The notes under the pieces are model-generated. The model saw only the letters and a program-made list of their open reading frames with translations. It did not search any database and was not told where the DNA came from. Both the position numbers and the translations under genes were made by a program. This document shows positions 52,643 to 60,815 of a DNA stretch of 64,000 nt, one piece after another. This stretch comes from Hymenobacter norwichensis DSM 15439. Lineage in GTDB: Bacteria > Bacteroidota > Bacteroidia > Cytophagales > Hymenobacteraceae. The stretch lies in assembly GCF_000420705.1 (NCBI RefSeq), contig NZ_ATVL01000010.1, forward strand, positions 124,001 through 188,000, read 5' to 3'. Position 1 is the stretch's first letter. Every line of letters starts with the position of its first letter.

Positions 52643-53680
52643 CTATTGCACGGCCTCGAACTGCCGTAAGAATCGCAGGTCGTTTTCCGTGAACAGGCGC
52701 AAATCCTTGATCTGGTACTTGAGCATTGTAATTCGCTCGATGCCCATGCCCCAGGCGTAGCCCGAATAACGCTCCGGGTCAATACCAGATTGTTCGAGTA
52801 CGGCCGGATCAACCATGCCGCAACCCCCGATTTCAACCCAGCCGGTGTATTTGCAGATATTGCAGCCCTTGCCTTTGCAGATTAAGCAGGTGATATCGAT
52901 TTCGGCGCTGGGTTCGGTGAAGGGAAAGAACGACGGCCGGAATCGCACCTGCACATCAGAACCGAATAGCTCCTGCACGAAGTAGTACACCGTTTGTTTG
53001 AGGTCGGCGAAACTCACGTTTTCGTCCACGAACAGCGCTTCCACCTGATGGAACATCATGTGCGCGCGGGCCGAAATGGCTTCGTTGCGGTATACGCGGC
53101 CGGGCATAATGCTGCGGATGGGTGGCTTCTGGCTTTGCATTACGCGCACCTGCACCGGGCTGGTGTGCGTGCGCAGCAGCCATTCCGGCTCACCGGGCGT
53201 GCGATGCACGAAAAACGTATCCTGCATGTCGCGCGCCGGGTGGTTCTCGGGGAAGTTGAGGGCCGTGAAGTTGTGCCAGTCGTCCTCAATTTCGGGTCCC
53301 TCGGCCACGTTGAAGCCGATGCGCGACAAGATGCGCACGATTTCCTCGCGCACCAGATTCAGGGGGTGGCGGGTACCCAACTGATTGGGAACGGCAGGCA
53401 GCGTGTAATCGAAAGTGGGGTCGGCGGGAGCGTTGCGGGTAGCGGCTTCTAGTTCCTGCTGGCGCTCCTCGAACCGGGCTAGGGCCTGCTGTTTCAGTTG
53501 GTTTAGCTCCTGCCCCACAGCACGGCGCTGTTCCTGCGGCACGGTTTTCAGCTGCTCGAAAAGATCGGCTAGTTGGCCTTTGCGGCCAGTATAGGCAATA
53601 CGAAACTGGTCGAGCAGTTCGGGCGTGCTCAGGTCGTAGGCTTCGATTTCGGCGCGTAGCCGCGAGATATTCTCCTGCAT
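52643..53680 (-). CDS. pheS: PheS, phenylalanine-tRNA ligase alpha subunit
   Basis: A 345-residue class II synthetase subunit with N-terminal coiled coil (about 1-95), motif HPLNLVREEIVRILSRIGF, ENHPARDMQDTFFV, motif 2 RVYRNEAISARAHMMFHQVE and motif 3 GYAWGMGIERITMLKYQI. It charges tRNA-Phe with PheT, which is not in the window. Separate pheS and pheT loci are common in this phylum. It lies 53 bases upstream of the Rieske-like gene on the same strand. Confidence 0.97.
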   Translation of the reverse strand: MQENISRLRAEIEAYDLSTPELLDQFRIAYTGRKGQLADLFEQLKTVPQEQRRAVGQELNQLKQQALARFEERQQELEAATRNAPADPTFDYTLPAVPNQLGTRHPLNLVREEIVRILSRIGFNVAEGPEIEDDWHNFTALNFPENHPARDMQDTFFVHRTPGEPEWLLRTHTSPVQVRVMQSQKPPIRSIMPGRVYRNEAISARAHMMFHQVEALFVDENVSFADLKQTVYYFVQELFGSDVQVRFRPSFFPFTEPSAEIDITCLICKGKGCNICKYTGWVEIGGCGMVDPAVLEQSGIDPERYSGYAWGMGIERITMLKYQIKDLRLFTENDLRFLRQFEAVQ

Positions 53681-53932
53681 AGTAAGGCAAAGATAAGCGG
53701 CTGACTGCTGGTTTTAGGTGTTTGCCGGATACTATCAATTCACTCAGTGCGTAGCGACTAAATTAAAATTACGCAGTTGGTTCCTGGAAAATGAAAAGTT
53801 GGTACGGTTGCTGCAAAAGCACCTATCAGCAGCGGCTTGCAGCCGGAACGCGGGGCGCCACCCGTTCAGTTGAGTTGCTGTTAATCAAGGTCTTGTATTA
53901 GATTTTCTTTCCTTCTTCTGCCTTCTCTTGTT

Positions 53933-54394
53933 ATGAAAACTCTCCTGCTCTCTGCTTTCCTGGTGGCTGCCTCCTTCAGCACTTCTTTCGCTCAAACCCA
54001 AGCTTCCGTTGCTACTGACTCTTGGGCCGATATGCCCGCTGCTACCGAAGAAACTCCCCAATACAACATGGGTTGGAGCACTGCTCCTGGCCAGCCTTTA
54101 AGCTTGCACGGCAAGCCTACTACCGACTACTGGGGCCGGCCGCTCAAGAAGAAATCGAAAAACTTGACCACCGTTGCTGCCGCTCGCGAAGCTGCTTACA
54201 CTGATGAGGAAAGCACTGACCCCATGATGCGTTCTTCTGGCGTAATGGCGGCGCCAGGCATGAGTTCGTCGCCATACCGCAAGCCAAGCACTGATTATTG
54301 GGGCCGGCCGCTCAAGAAAAAAACTACATCTACTGTAGCTGCCAAAACAAGCAAGGCTAATTCTGTGGCTGCCAATAGCTCAACGAGCTGGTAA
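53933..54394 (+). CDS. Secreted TDYxGRP-motif protein 1
   Basis: A 153-residue exported protein with signal peptide MKTLLLSAFLVAASFSTSFA. The mature part is low-complexity (Ser/Thr/Ala/Lys-rich) and carries the motif KPTTDYWGRPLKKK twice, near residues 61-74 and 115-129, each preceded by a short Pro/Ser-rich stretch. No known domain is visible. A possible Bacteroidota promoter lies just upstream (TTG at 53875-53877, TAGATTTT at 53899-53906). It is the first of three neighbouring genes that share the motif. Confidence 0.75.
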   Translation: MKTLLLSAFLVAASFSTSFAQTQASVATDSWADMPAATEETPQYNMGWSTAPGQPLSLHGKPTTDYWGRPLKKKSKNLTTVAAAREAAYTDEESTDPMMRSSGVMAAPGMSSSPYRKPSTDYWGRPLKKKTTSTVAAKTSKANSVAANSSTSW

Positions 54395-54456
54395 GAACGA
54401 CCAAGGAAAGGGGATTTGCGTAAGTGAAATTCCATGATCGTTTTCACTTAACCAAC

Positions 54457-54846
54457 ATGTCCATGCGCCTCTTTTCCCTTTCAGGTTTGCTGCTTGCTCT
54501 ATTGAGTGTTTTCTGCGTTGCGGAAGCCCAGGCGCAAAAAGTAACCCGCCCATCAGGCACTAAGAAAGCAGCTAACGGCTACCACCGGACCAGCAATGCC
54601 AAAGCCAGGGCTCGTTCGGGCGCCTACGCCCGCTACGACCGTTCGGGGCGGCGCAACGAAGACGATATGAAGCTGGCGCCGGGCCTGCGCCTGAACATGC
54701 CCAGCCCGCCTACTACCGATTACATGGGTCGGCCGCTAAAAAAGAAGGCTCCCAAAGTTGCGGCTACTAGCGCCACCTCTATGTCATCGGAGAAAACCAC
54801 GCCCACCAAAACAGTGCCGGCTGCTACTAAAAGAAAGAAGCGGTAA
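54457..54846 (+). CDS. Secreted TDYxGRP-motif protein 2
   Basis: A 129-residue exported protein, strongly basic, with signal peptide (MRLFSLSGLLLALLSVFCVAEAQA) and one copy of PPTTDYMGRPLKKK near residues 84-97. The rest is Lys/Arg/Ser/Thr-rich with a KRKKR end. Start could also be 54463 (next Met) or the GTG at 54424. The high positive charge suggests binding to anionic polymers, but this is inference. It lies 62 bases after protein 1. Confidence 0.7.
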   Translation: MSMRLFSLSGLLLALLSVFCVAEAQAQKVTRPSGTKKAANGYHRTSNAKARARSGAYARYDRSGRRNEDDMKLAPGLRLNMPSPPTTDYMGRPLKKKAPKVAATSATSMSSEKTTPTKTVPAATKRKKR

Positions 54847-54903
54847 GTGAATTCACTGGTCAAATAAGAGTGTAAAAGATTATATGGCTTTGTGCCATAG
54901 CAA

Positions 54904-54949
54904 AGCGAAGAGCAGCCTCTGTCCGGTAAGGATGGAGCCGCTCTTCGCT
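54904..54949 (+). terminator. Terminator after TDYxGRP protein 2
   Basis: A 10-base perfect outer stem AGCGAAGAGC (54904-54913) and GCTCTTCGCT (54940-54949), with a partly paired 26-base interior. It separates protein 2 from protein 3. The remaining bases of this 304-base gap (54847-55150) hold no gene that I can support. Confidence 0.65.
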
Positions 54950-55150
54950 GTTTAGCGCTACCAGTTGCAATACTAAGACCGCAAACCGAGCGTTGTATAT
55001 GGGCTGTAAGTGCCAGAAAAATTACTGCTTCTGTCTTTTAAGAAGGGGAACTTCTCTTTTGCCAAGGTGTTTGGAGAGAATGTGCTACCGGGCTTTCTTA
55101 GCTGTATGAAGGTCTGTAACTTGCACAATTATATTCAACGACTTACTCCT

Positions 55151-55777
55151 ATGAAGCGTCTCGTTCTACCGTTGTTGCTGGCCGCTGTTGCAATGCTGGC
55201 AGCACCAGCCCAGGCCCAAACCAAAAAGAAATCGTCGGATGGGTGGGGCTCCTCCGATGGATGGGGCGCTCCAGAGCCAGCTAAAAAAGCGGCAACCACC
55301 AAGAAAGCAACTGCTGCTCCAGCTGCGGCCGTCGAAGAAGCTCCCGCTGCTCCAGCAGCTCCCGCTGTGGAAAACGAAATGACCTCCGGTAAAGGTGGTT
55401 TTGGTGGCGCTGCTGCCGCCAGCGCCGCGCCAACTGAAATGCAGCCGGGTGGTTCGGTGGTAGCACCTGGCTTCACAGCCGCACCTTCGCACCGCGTAAC
55501 TACCGACTACCGTGGCCGCCCCATTGCGCCTTATATACGCCGCAGTACTCGTCGCCCCGATCCAGTGGTAACGCCGGCCCCGGCTCCCGAGCCAGAACCC
55601 GCCCCGATTGTAGAAACGCCAGCCCCTGCTGCGCCCGTAGCAGCATCGGCATCAGCTACTAAGGCATCGGGTGGTGCAGCAGCGGCTACCAAGAAAGCAG
55701 CTGCTCCGGCTAAGAAAGCCGCAGCTCCAACCAAGAAAAAAGATGATGGCTGGGGATCCGGCGGCAGCGGCTGGTAA
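55151..55777 (+). CDS. Secreted TDYxGRP-motif protein 3
   Basis: A 208-residue exported protein with signal peptide (MKRLVLPLLLAAVAMLAAPAQA). It has a DGWGSSDGWGAP block at the start of the mature protein, long Ala/Pro/Lys-rich tracts, one degenerate motif RVTTDYRGRPIAPYI in the middle, and a closing DDGWGSGGSGW. The frame extends upstream to 55010, but the ATG at 55151 gives the signal peptide. Related to proteins 1 and 2 by the motif and by composition; the GW-rich ends are unique to it. Confidence 0.7.
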   Translation: MKRLVLPLLLAAVAMLAAPAQAQTKKKSSDGWGSSDGWGAPEPAKKAATTKKATAAPAAAVEEAPAAPAAPAVENEMTSGKGGFGGAAAASAAPTEMQPGGSVVAPGFTAAPSHRVTTDYRGRPIAPYIRRSTRRPDPVVTPAPAPEPEPAPIVETPAPAAPVAASASATKASGGAAAATKKAAAPAKKAAAPTKKKDDGWGSGGSGW

Positions 55778-55828
55778 ACTCCACCGTAGCCACAAGCCAG
55801 TGAGCTAGTGTATAACCTTGCCACAAAT

Positions 55829-55864
55829 AAGAAGGCCAGCCCGATCCATCGGGCTGGCCTTCTT
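55829..55864. terminator. Two-way terminator between TDYxGRP protein 3 and the M16 peptidase
   Basis: A 17-base perfect stem (AAGAAGGCCAGCCCGAT at 55829-55845, complement at 55848-55864) with a 2-base centre and A/T runs on both sides, in a convergent gap. Confidence 0.85.
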
Positions 55865-55909
55865 TGTGGTTAATGATTAAATAAGATGCTGTGTCAGCAC
55901 GGGACTCAA

Positions 55910-57196
55910 CTATTCAATGGCAGCTACAGTCTCCTCTACTACTGCTAGGGTGGCTGCAAGAGCTTGGGCCCGGTAATAAAGCGTTGTGCAATTATCAGGG
56001 CGCAAAATCTCGCGGGCTGCGGCTTGCACATCGGAGGGCGTTACGGCTTGCAACTTGGCGCCTTCTTCGTTTACCAAGTTGGCATTGCCCATGAGCTTGC
56101 TGTACGCCAGGTTCATGGCCCGGTTCAGCAACTCAATCTCGCTGAACACAATACTAGCTTCGGCCTGATTCTTTACTTTTTCCAGCTCTTCGGCCGCAAC
56201 AGGCTCGTGGTGCAAGGCCGCTACCAACTTTTCCACGGCGGCATCGGCGGCTTCTAGGGTTACGCCGGCATTAAGTTTGCCGCTTATCACCAGCAGGCCC
56301 GGCTCCAAAGAGCCCGTGGCAGTGGCCGATATAGAGTTGAACAACTGCTGGTCTTTTACAAGCTGCTGATACAACCGGCTGGATTTGCCACGGCCCAACA
56401 AGTCGCCCAACAGGTCGGCGGCGTAGTAGCCATCGGCGGTGCGGCCGGGCATGTGGTACACTTTGTACAGCGCATTCAGCGGTACGTCAGCGGTTATTTC
56501 TAAGAAGCGCGGCTCAGTCTGCCGGGGCTCCACGGGCAATTGCCGCTCGTAGCGAGGGCCGCCCGGAATTGGGCCAAACCATTTCTCGGCCAAGCGGCGG
56601 GCTTCGGCTTCGGTTACGGCTCCGGCCACCACCAGAATGGCGTTCTGCGGTGCATAATGCTTTTTGAAGAAGGCCCGTACATCGTCCATCACCGCGTTTT
56701 CGATGTGGCTGATTTCCTTGCCGATGGTAGCCCAGCGGTATGGGTGGTGCTGGTAAGCTACTGGGCGCAGCTTCAGCCATACGTCGCCGTATGGCTGGTT
56801 AAGGTAATTCTGCTTGAATTCTTCAACCACCACTTTGCGCTGAACTTCCAGGCCGTTCTCGGAGAAAGCTAGGTTCAGCATCCGGTCAGATTCCAGCCAG
56901 AAGCCGGTTTCCAGGTTGGCCGCCGATACGGTAAGGTAGTAGTTGGTAACGTCGGGGGAGGTGAAGGCGTTGTTTTCGCCGCCAACGCGCTGCAAGGGCT
57001 CATCGTAGCTGGGAATGTTGATGGAGCCCGAAAACATCAGGTGCTCAAATAAATGCGCAAAGCCAGTGTGTGAAGCATCCTCGTCGCGCGAGCCTACGTC
57101 GTAAAGAACATCCAGCACAGCCATTGGGGTGGTGTGGTCTTCGTGTACGATGCAGCGCAGACCATTGGCCAGCGTAAATTCTTTGAAATGAATCAT
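55910..57196 (-). CDS. M16-family zinc metallopeptidase
   Basis: A 428-residue peptidase with the inverted zinc motif HLFEH (H48, E51, H52) in TGFAHLFEHLMFSGS and the downstream glutamate in VVVEEFKQN (about 125). A second, non-catalytic M16 half follows (PGRTADGYYAADLLGDLLGRGKSSRLY). No signal peptide is visible, so it probably acts in the cytoplasm on peptides. It stands alone between opposite-strand or unrelated genes. Confidence 0.93.
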   Translation of the reverse strand: MIHFKEFTLANGLRCIVHEDHTTPMAVLDVLYDVGSRDEDASHTGFAHLFEHLMFSGSINIPSYDEPLQRVGGENNAFTSPDVTNYYLTVSAANLETGFWLESDRMLNLAFSENGLEVQRKVVVEEFKQNYLNQPYGDVWLKLRPVAYQHHPYRWATIGKEISHIENAVMDDVRAFFKKHYAPQNAILVVAGAVTEAEARRLAEKWFGPIPGGPRYERQLPVEPRQTEPRFLEITADVPLNALYKVYHMPGRTADGYYAADLLGDLLGRGKSSRLYQQLVKDQQLFNSISATATGSLEPGLLVISGKLNAGVTLEAADAAVEKLVAALHHEPVAAEELEKVKNQAEASIVFSEIELLNRAMNLAYSKLMGNANLVNEEGAKLQAVTPSDVQAAAREILRPDNCTTLYYRAQALAATLAVVEETVAAIE

Positions 57197-57268
57197 AAGG
57201 CGAAAGTAAGAGCGTAATCAGCAAACCACCGATAAAGGCGTCAGGTTCGATTGGGCTAGAAGTTGGAG

Positions 57269-58714
57269 TTACCAGCCTTGGTGATAATACAACTTCTTGC
57301 CTTTGGTAATGCCCCAATACTCCAAGAGCTGTGCGCTGGTTTCCGAGTACTCGGGGGAGTTTATTTTCCACCACGCCATTACTGCGCACTCGGCACTTAC
57401 CCGCACTACTGGCTCAGTAGCTTCGGCCAGCCGCTCCAGCCCTTGCCGTTCACACACGTTACTGGCCACTTGAGGAAGTTTAAAACTGTCGGCATTGATA
57501 TAGATGGCTGCAAACAGCACAACACCTACTATATACCACCGACGAATTTGGGCAGGCAGGTGATAGATCAGGAAATAAGTGGAAAGCCCGTAGAACGCAA
57601 TAGCCCCCAGGATAAGTGGCATAATAGAGTCGCGGCGAACGATGAGAGGACGATACTCCCGGTAGCCTCCCAGCGGCAGCAGCAACAAATAAATCAGGGA
57701 AAACAGAGTTAGCCATTTCAGAATCAGCAGAATGCGCTGGCCTTCTGGTGTAGCAGGCAGCTTACGGCTGATAAAATACGTGTTAACGCCAATGGCAACG
57801 ACCAGTAGCGGCAGCCCTAACTTCCGAAACTGCCAAAACAACCCCGACGGAATACGAGTGTACCGCTCCAACAGGGGCAGAACATGACCAACGCTCTCCT
57901 TCTCATTGAGGCCAATGAAGAGCGAATAAAGGCACAGCAGTGTAAATATGCCCAGTAAAGTAGCAGGCAGTACAGGAATCCGTTGTACCCACTGAACTGG
58001 GTTGAAACCACCGCTCACCTGCCATTGGCGAAGTACCCAATGCAGCCCAATGCCAAAAAAAAGGACGGCCACTACGCCGGTGATGATGGCCCCGTTGAAG
58101 GCCAGTACCACCATCAGTCCCACCAAGGCCAGACGACTCGGCCAGCTCAGGCGTAGCGGTTGCCCCTTTACCGCAGCCAGGAAAAACGGCAGCAGCAAGA
58201 GCAACAGCAAGGTCATTGGGAAGGCGTAGAAGAAGGTATAGGTGATAGAGTGGTCGATAATGCCCATCTGGTCGTTGTAGCCCGCTATTTGAAATAACGG
58301 GGCCAGCAGCGCCATAACCAGCCAATTGTTTAGTTTATTGAGATGATAATTTCTTGTTATATAAACACTTAACACGTAGAGCAACAACGCTTGCACGGCC
58401 ACGGCGAAGAGGGCGCAGGCGGCATAAACGCTGCTGATGGGGCTGACCAGGCGCTGCAAGGCAAAGGGCACGGACTTGAAGTAAGTGACCATGGCCGCGT
58501 GGGCGAAGAAGCGGTTGGGGGCCACGTACACCTCGTTGCGCGTGAGCACGGCCCACCCAAACGGATCTTGCAGAACCTGTTGGCACTCGGCATCGGGCAA
58601 TACAATGGAAGGTAAGTCGCCTTCGAGCGGGAGTTGGTATGCCTGCAGGAACGTGTAGCCCAAGTCGAAGAGCACAAACAAAACCAGCAGCGGAAACAAG
58701 AAATTCTTCTTCAT
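57269..58714 (-). CDS. Multi-pass membrane protein, paralogue A
   Basis: A 481-residue inner-membrane protein with about ten predicted helices. I do not recognise the family. Conserved points shared with paralogue B are ECQQVLQDPFGWAVLT, NRFFAHAAMVTYFKS, GYNDQMGIIDHSITYTFFYAF, LFIGLNEKES, LLPLGGYREYRPLIVRRDS and a C-terminal soluble part with cysteines (CERQGL, SAEC). The layout recalls membrane glycosyltransferases without a recognisable catalytic motif. It lies 86 bases downstream of paralogue B in transcription order. Confidence 0.75.
   Translation of the reverse strand: MKKNFLFPLLVLFVLFDLGYTFLQAYQLPLEGDLPSIVLPDAECQQVLQDPFGWAVLTRNEVYVAPNRFFAHAAMVTYFKSVPFALQRLVSPISSVYAACALFAVAVQALLLYVLSVYITRNYHLNKLNNWLVMALLAPLFQIAGYNDQMGIIDHSITYTFFYAFPMTLLLLLLLPFFLAAVKGQPLRLSWPSRLALVGLMVVLAFNGAIITGVVAVLFFGIGLHWVLRQWQVSGGFNPVQWVQRIPVLPATLLGIFTLLCLYSLFIGLNEKESVGHVLPLLERYTRIPSGLFWQFRKLGLPLLVVAIGVNTYFISRKLPATPEGQRILLILKWLTLFSLIYLLLLPLGGYREYRPLIVRRDSIMPLILGAIAFYGLSTYFLIYHLPAQIRRWYIVGVVLFAAIYINADSFKLPQVASNVCERQGLERLAEATEPVVRVSAECAVMAWWKINSPEYSETSAQLLEYWGITKGKKLYYHQGW
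58373..58585. repeat. Near-identical DNA tract shared by the two membrane paralogues, copy A
   Basis: 213 bases that match 59983-60195 with three differences by my count and no gaps. Outside the tract the paralogues diverge strongly at DNA level. The encoded block (about residues 44-114) is identical in the two proteins. Confidence 0.85.
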
Positions 58715-58800
58715 CAGGTAAGCTAAGCTACCTACAAAGTTGGCTTTTGCAGGCAGTTATTCAACCTACTAAGGCGAGAATGTTGTTCCTAGAGTGCCCG

Positions 58801-60336
58801 CTACTGAAGACTGTTTCGCCGCACAGACTTATTCAGCCAGCTAGTCGAGGCAGTAGGCAAAACTGAAGTTGGATGTGGTACACACTTCGTAAAGTAAAGT
58901 TTTTTTTCGGGCGTGATGTTCCAGTAATGCAGCATTTGCGCCGCAGTTTCCGAGTTTTCGGGTGTCTCCGTTCTGCCCCAGTCCACCACGTTGCACTCAC
59001 TGCAAAGCGGCACCACCGACTCGCGGGCCTGTGCTAGTTGAACCAAACTTTGCCGCTCACAGGTGTTATTTTCTTTCAGCCAGGGTTTGTTGGCGTTCAA
59101 GAAAATAGCGGAAAACAGTAGTACTCCTAGGGTGTACCAGCGGCGGCTGCGGCCATGCAAGTACGTGAGCAAGAAACACGTAGATAGGCCATAAAAAAAC
59201 ATCAAGCACAGAACAATTGGCATGTCCGAGTCGCGGCGCACAATAAGCGGACGATACTCCCGGTAGCCGCCCAAGGGTAGCAGCAGCACGTATACCAAGG
59301 CAAACAGCCCCACCCATTTCAGAATCCGCACTAGTCGCTCGGTGGTAGCCGTAGCGGGCAGAAGCCGCCGGATAAACTGCACGTTGGCCAAACAAGCGAG
59401 CAGTAGCAGGGGCAGCCCTAATTTCCGAAACTGCCAGAAAATACCTAGCGGAATGCGTAGGTACCGTTCCCAGAGTGGAGGCGAAGGAATATGGCTTTCT
59501 TTCTCGTTGATGCCAATAAAAAGCGAGTAAAGGCAGAGTAGCGTAAACAGGCCCAGCAAAACAACCGGCTGCCGAGGCGTCTGGCGTAATCGGGTTAGCC
59601 AGTGTGCAGCGCGGAAATAGTTTCCTTTCTGCTTGTGCTGCATGAGCCAGTGCATAACGATGCCAAAGAAAAGGACGGCCACCACGCCGGTGATGATGGC
59701 CCCGTTGAAGGCCAGCACCACCATCAGTCCTATCAAGGCTAGGCGGCGCGGCCAGTTCAGCCGCAGCGGTTGGCCCTGGTACGCGGCCCGATAAAACGGC
59801 AGCAGCAGCAAGAGCAGCAGCGCCATGGGGAAAGCGTAGAAGAAGGTATAGGTGATGGAGTGGTCGACAATACCCATCTGGTCGTTGTAACCAGCAAGCT
59901 GAAACAATGGAGCCAGCAGCGCAGCCGCCAGCCAAAGCCGGACAGCCCGTAGGCTGTAGGTGCCGCTGATGTACACGCCCAGCACGTAGAGCAACAACGC
60001 TTGCACGGCCACGGCGAAGAGGGCGCAGGCAGCATAAACGCTGCTGATGGGGCTGACCAGGCGCTGCAAGGCAAAGGGCACGGACTTGAAGTAAGTGACC
60101 ATGGCCGCGTGGGCGAAGAAGCGGTTGGGGGCCACGTACACCTCGTTGCGCGTGAGGACGGCCCACCCGAACGGATCTTGCAGAACCTGTTGGCAGGTTG
60201 CGTGAGGCAATACAATGGCGGGCAGGTCGCCTTCGAGCGGGAGTTGGTACGCCTGTAGGAACGTGTAACCTAAATCCAGAACAACAAACGAAATCAAGAG
60301 TAAAAGCACCAAGCGCTTTTTCACTGGGTAAGGCAT
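58801..60336 (-). CDS. Multi-pass membrane protein, paralogue B
   Basis: A 511-residue homologue of the neighbouring gene, with the same start (LGYTFLQAYQLPLEGDLPAIVLP), membrane topology and GGYREYRPLIVRRDS motif. It is longer by some 30 residues at the C-terminus (after LYFTKCVPHP). It is transcribed ahead of paralogue A. No function can be assigned. Recent tandem duplication is evident, with a gene-conversion-like tract near the N-terminus. Confidence 0.75.
   Translation of the reverse strand: MPYPVKKRLVLLLLISFVVLDLGYTFLQAYQLPLEGDLPAIVLPHATCQQVLQDPFGWAVLTRNEVYVAPNRFFAHAAMVTYFKSVPFALQRLVSPISSVYAACALFAVAVQALLLYVLGVYISGTYSLRAVRLWLAAALLAPLFQLAGYNDQMGIVDHSITYTFFYAFPMALLLLLLLPFYRAAYQGQPLRLNWPRRLALIGLMVVLAFNGAIITGVVAVLFFGIVMHWLMQHKQKGNYFRAAHWLTRLRQTPRQPVVLLGLFTLLCLYSLFIGINEKESHIPSPPLWERYLRIPLGIFWQFRKLGLPLLLLACLANVQFIRRLLPATATTERLVRILKWVGLFALVYVLLLPLGGYREYRPLIVRRDSDMPIVLCLMFFYGLSTCFLLTYLHGRSRRWYTLGVLLFSAIFLNANKPWLKENNTCERQSLVQLAQARESVVPLCSECNVVDWGRTETPENSETAAQMLHYWNITPEKKLYFTKCVPHPTSVLPTASTSWLNKSVRRNSLQ
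59983..60195. repeat. Near-identical DNA tract shared by the two membrane paralogues, copy B
   Basis: Partner of 58373-58585, offset 1610 bases. A second short near-identical block lies near 59660-59730 (58050-58115 in copy A). Confidence 0.85.
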
Positions 60337-60815
60337 TCGGGTAATCGGGGGAATTTGGAGTGGGGGTACTAGGCAGAGCGGGAGGTACGAAACCCAGGTT
60401 TGGGCGAATTCTACAGTAGGAGTAGGCTAAAAGAAGTGGCGCCTACCTAGAGCAAAGCTTCAGACCGAAGCTCCCGCCAGCCAGCAGGTTCATCGGCAGC
60501 AAAGGACATTGGTGATTGCACTAGCCCACGCACTACAAGGGCCCGCAATGAGCGAGGTTGTCGGTCAGGCCAGAAGCAGCCGCACAAGCAATAGCACACT
60601 TGTTTAGTTGCGCCGTAAAGCGTGGTAGTAAAGGAAAGAAGCCACATGAGGTAAGCTCACAAAAGAAAGGAGTGACAGCAGAAGCCACCACAAAGCTACC
60701 CCGAAGCTCATCAATAAATATGGGTTCAGCAAGGGCATCCGGGCCAATCATCTAAACTCGGCGGTGAATGACCTGTTGGAGTATTCCAACGACAAAAAAT
60801 GATGCAGTGGCTTCG
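60337..60815. other. 479-base gap without a supported gene
   Basis: Short open frames on both strands lack signal peptides, domains and consistent codon use. I see no clear hairpin terminator or repeat. It could hold a decayed gene or the paralogue B promoter region on its left side. Confidence 0.5.

Noticed and set aside
60447..60755. Short frames in the 60337-60815 gap
   Set aside because: No signal, domain or coding bias; not enough to call a gene or an IS remnant.
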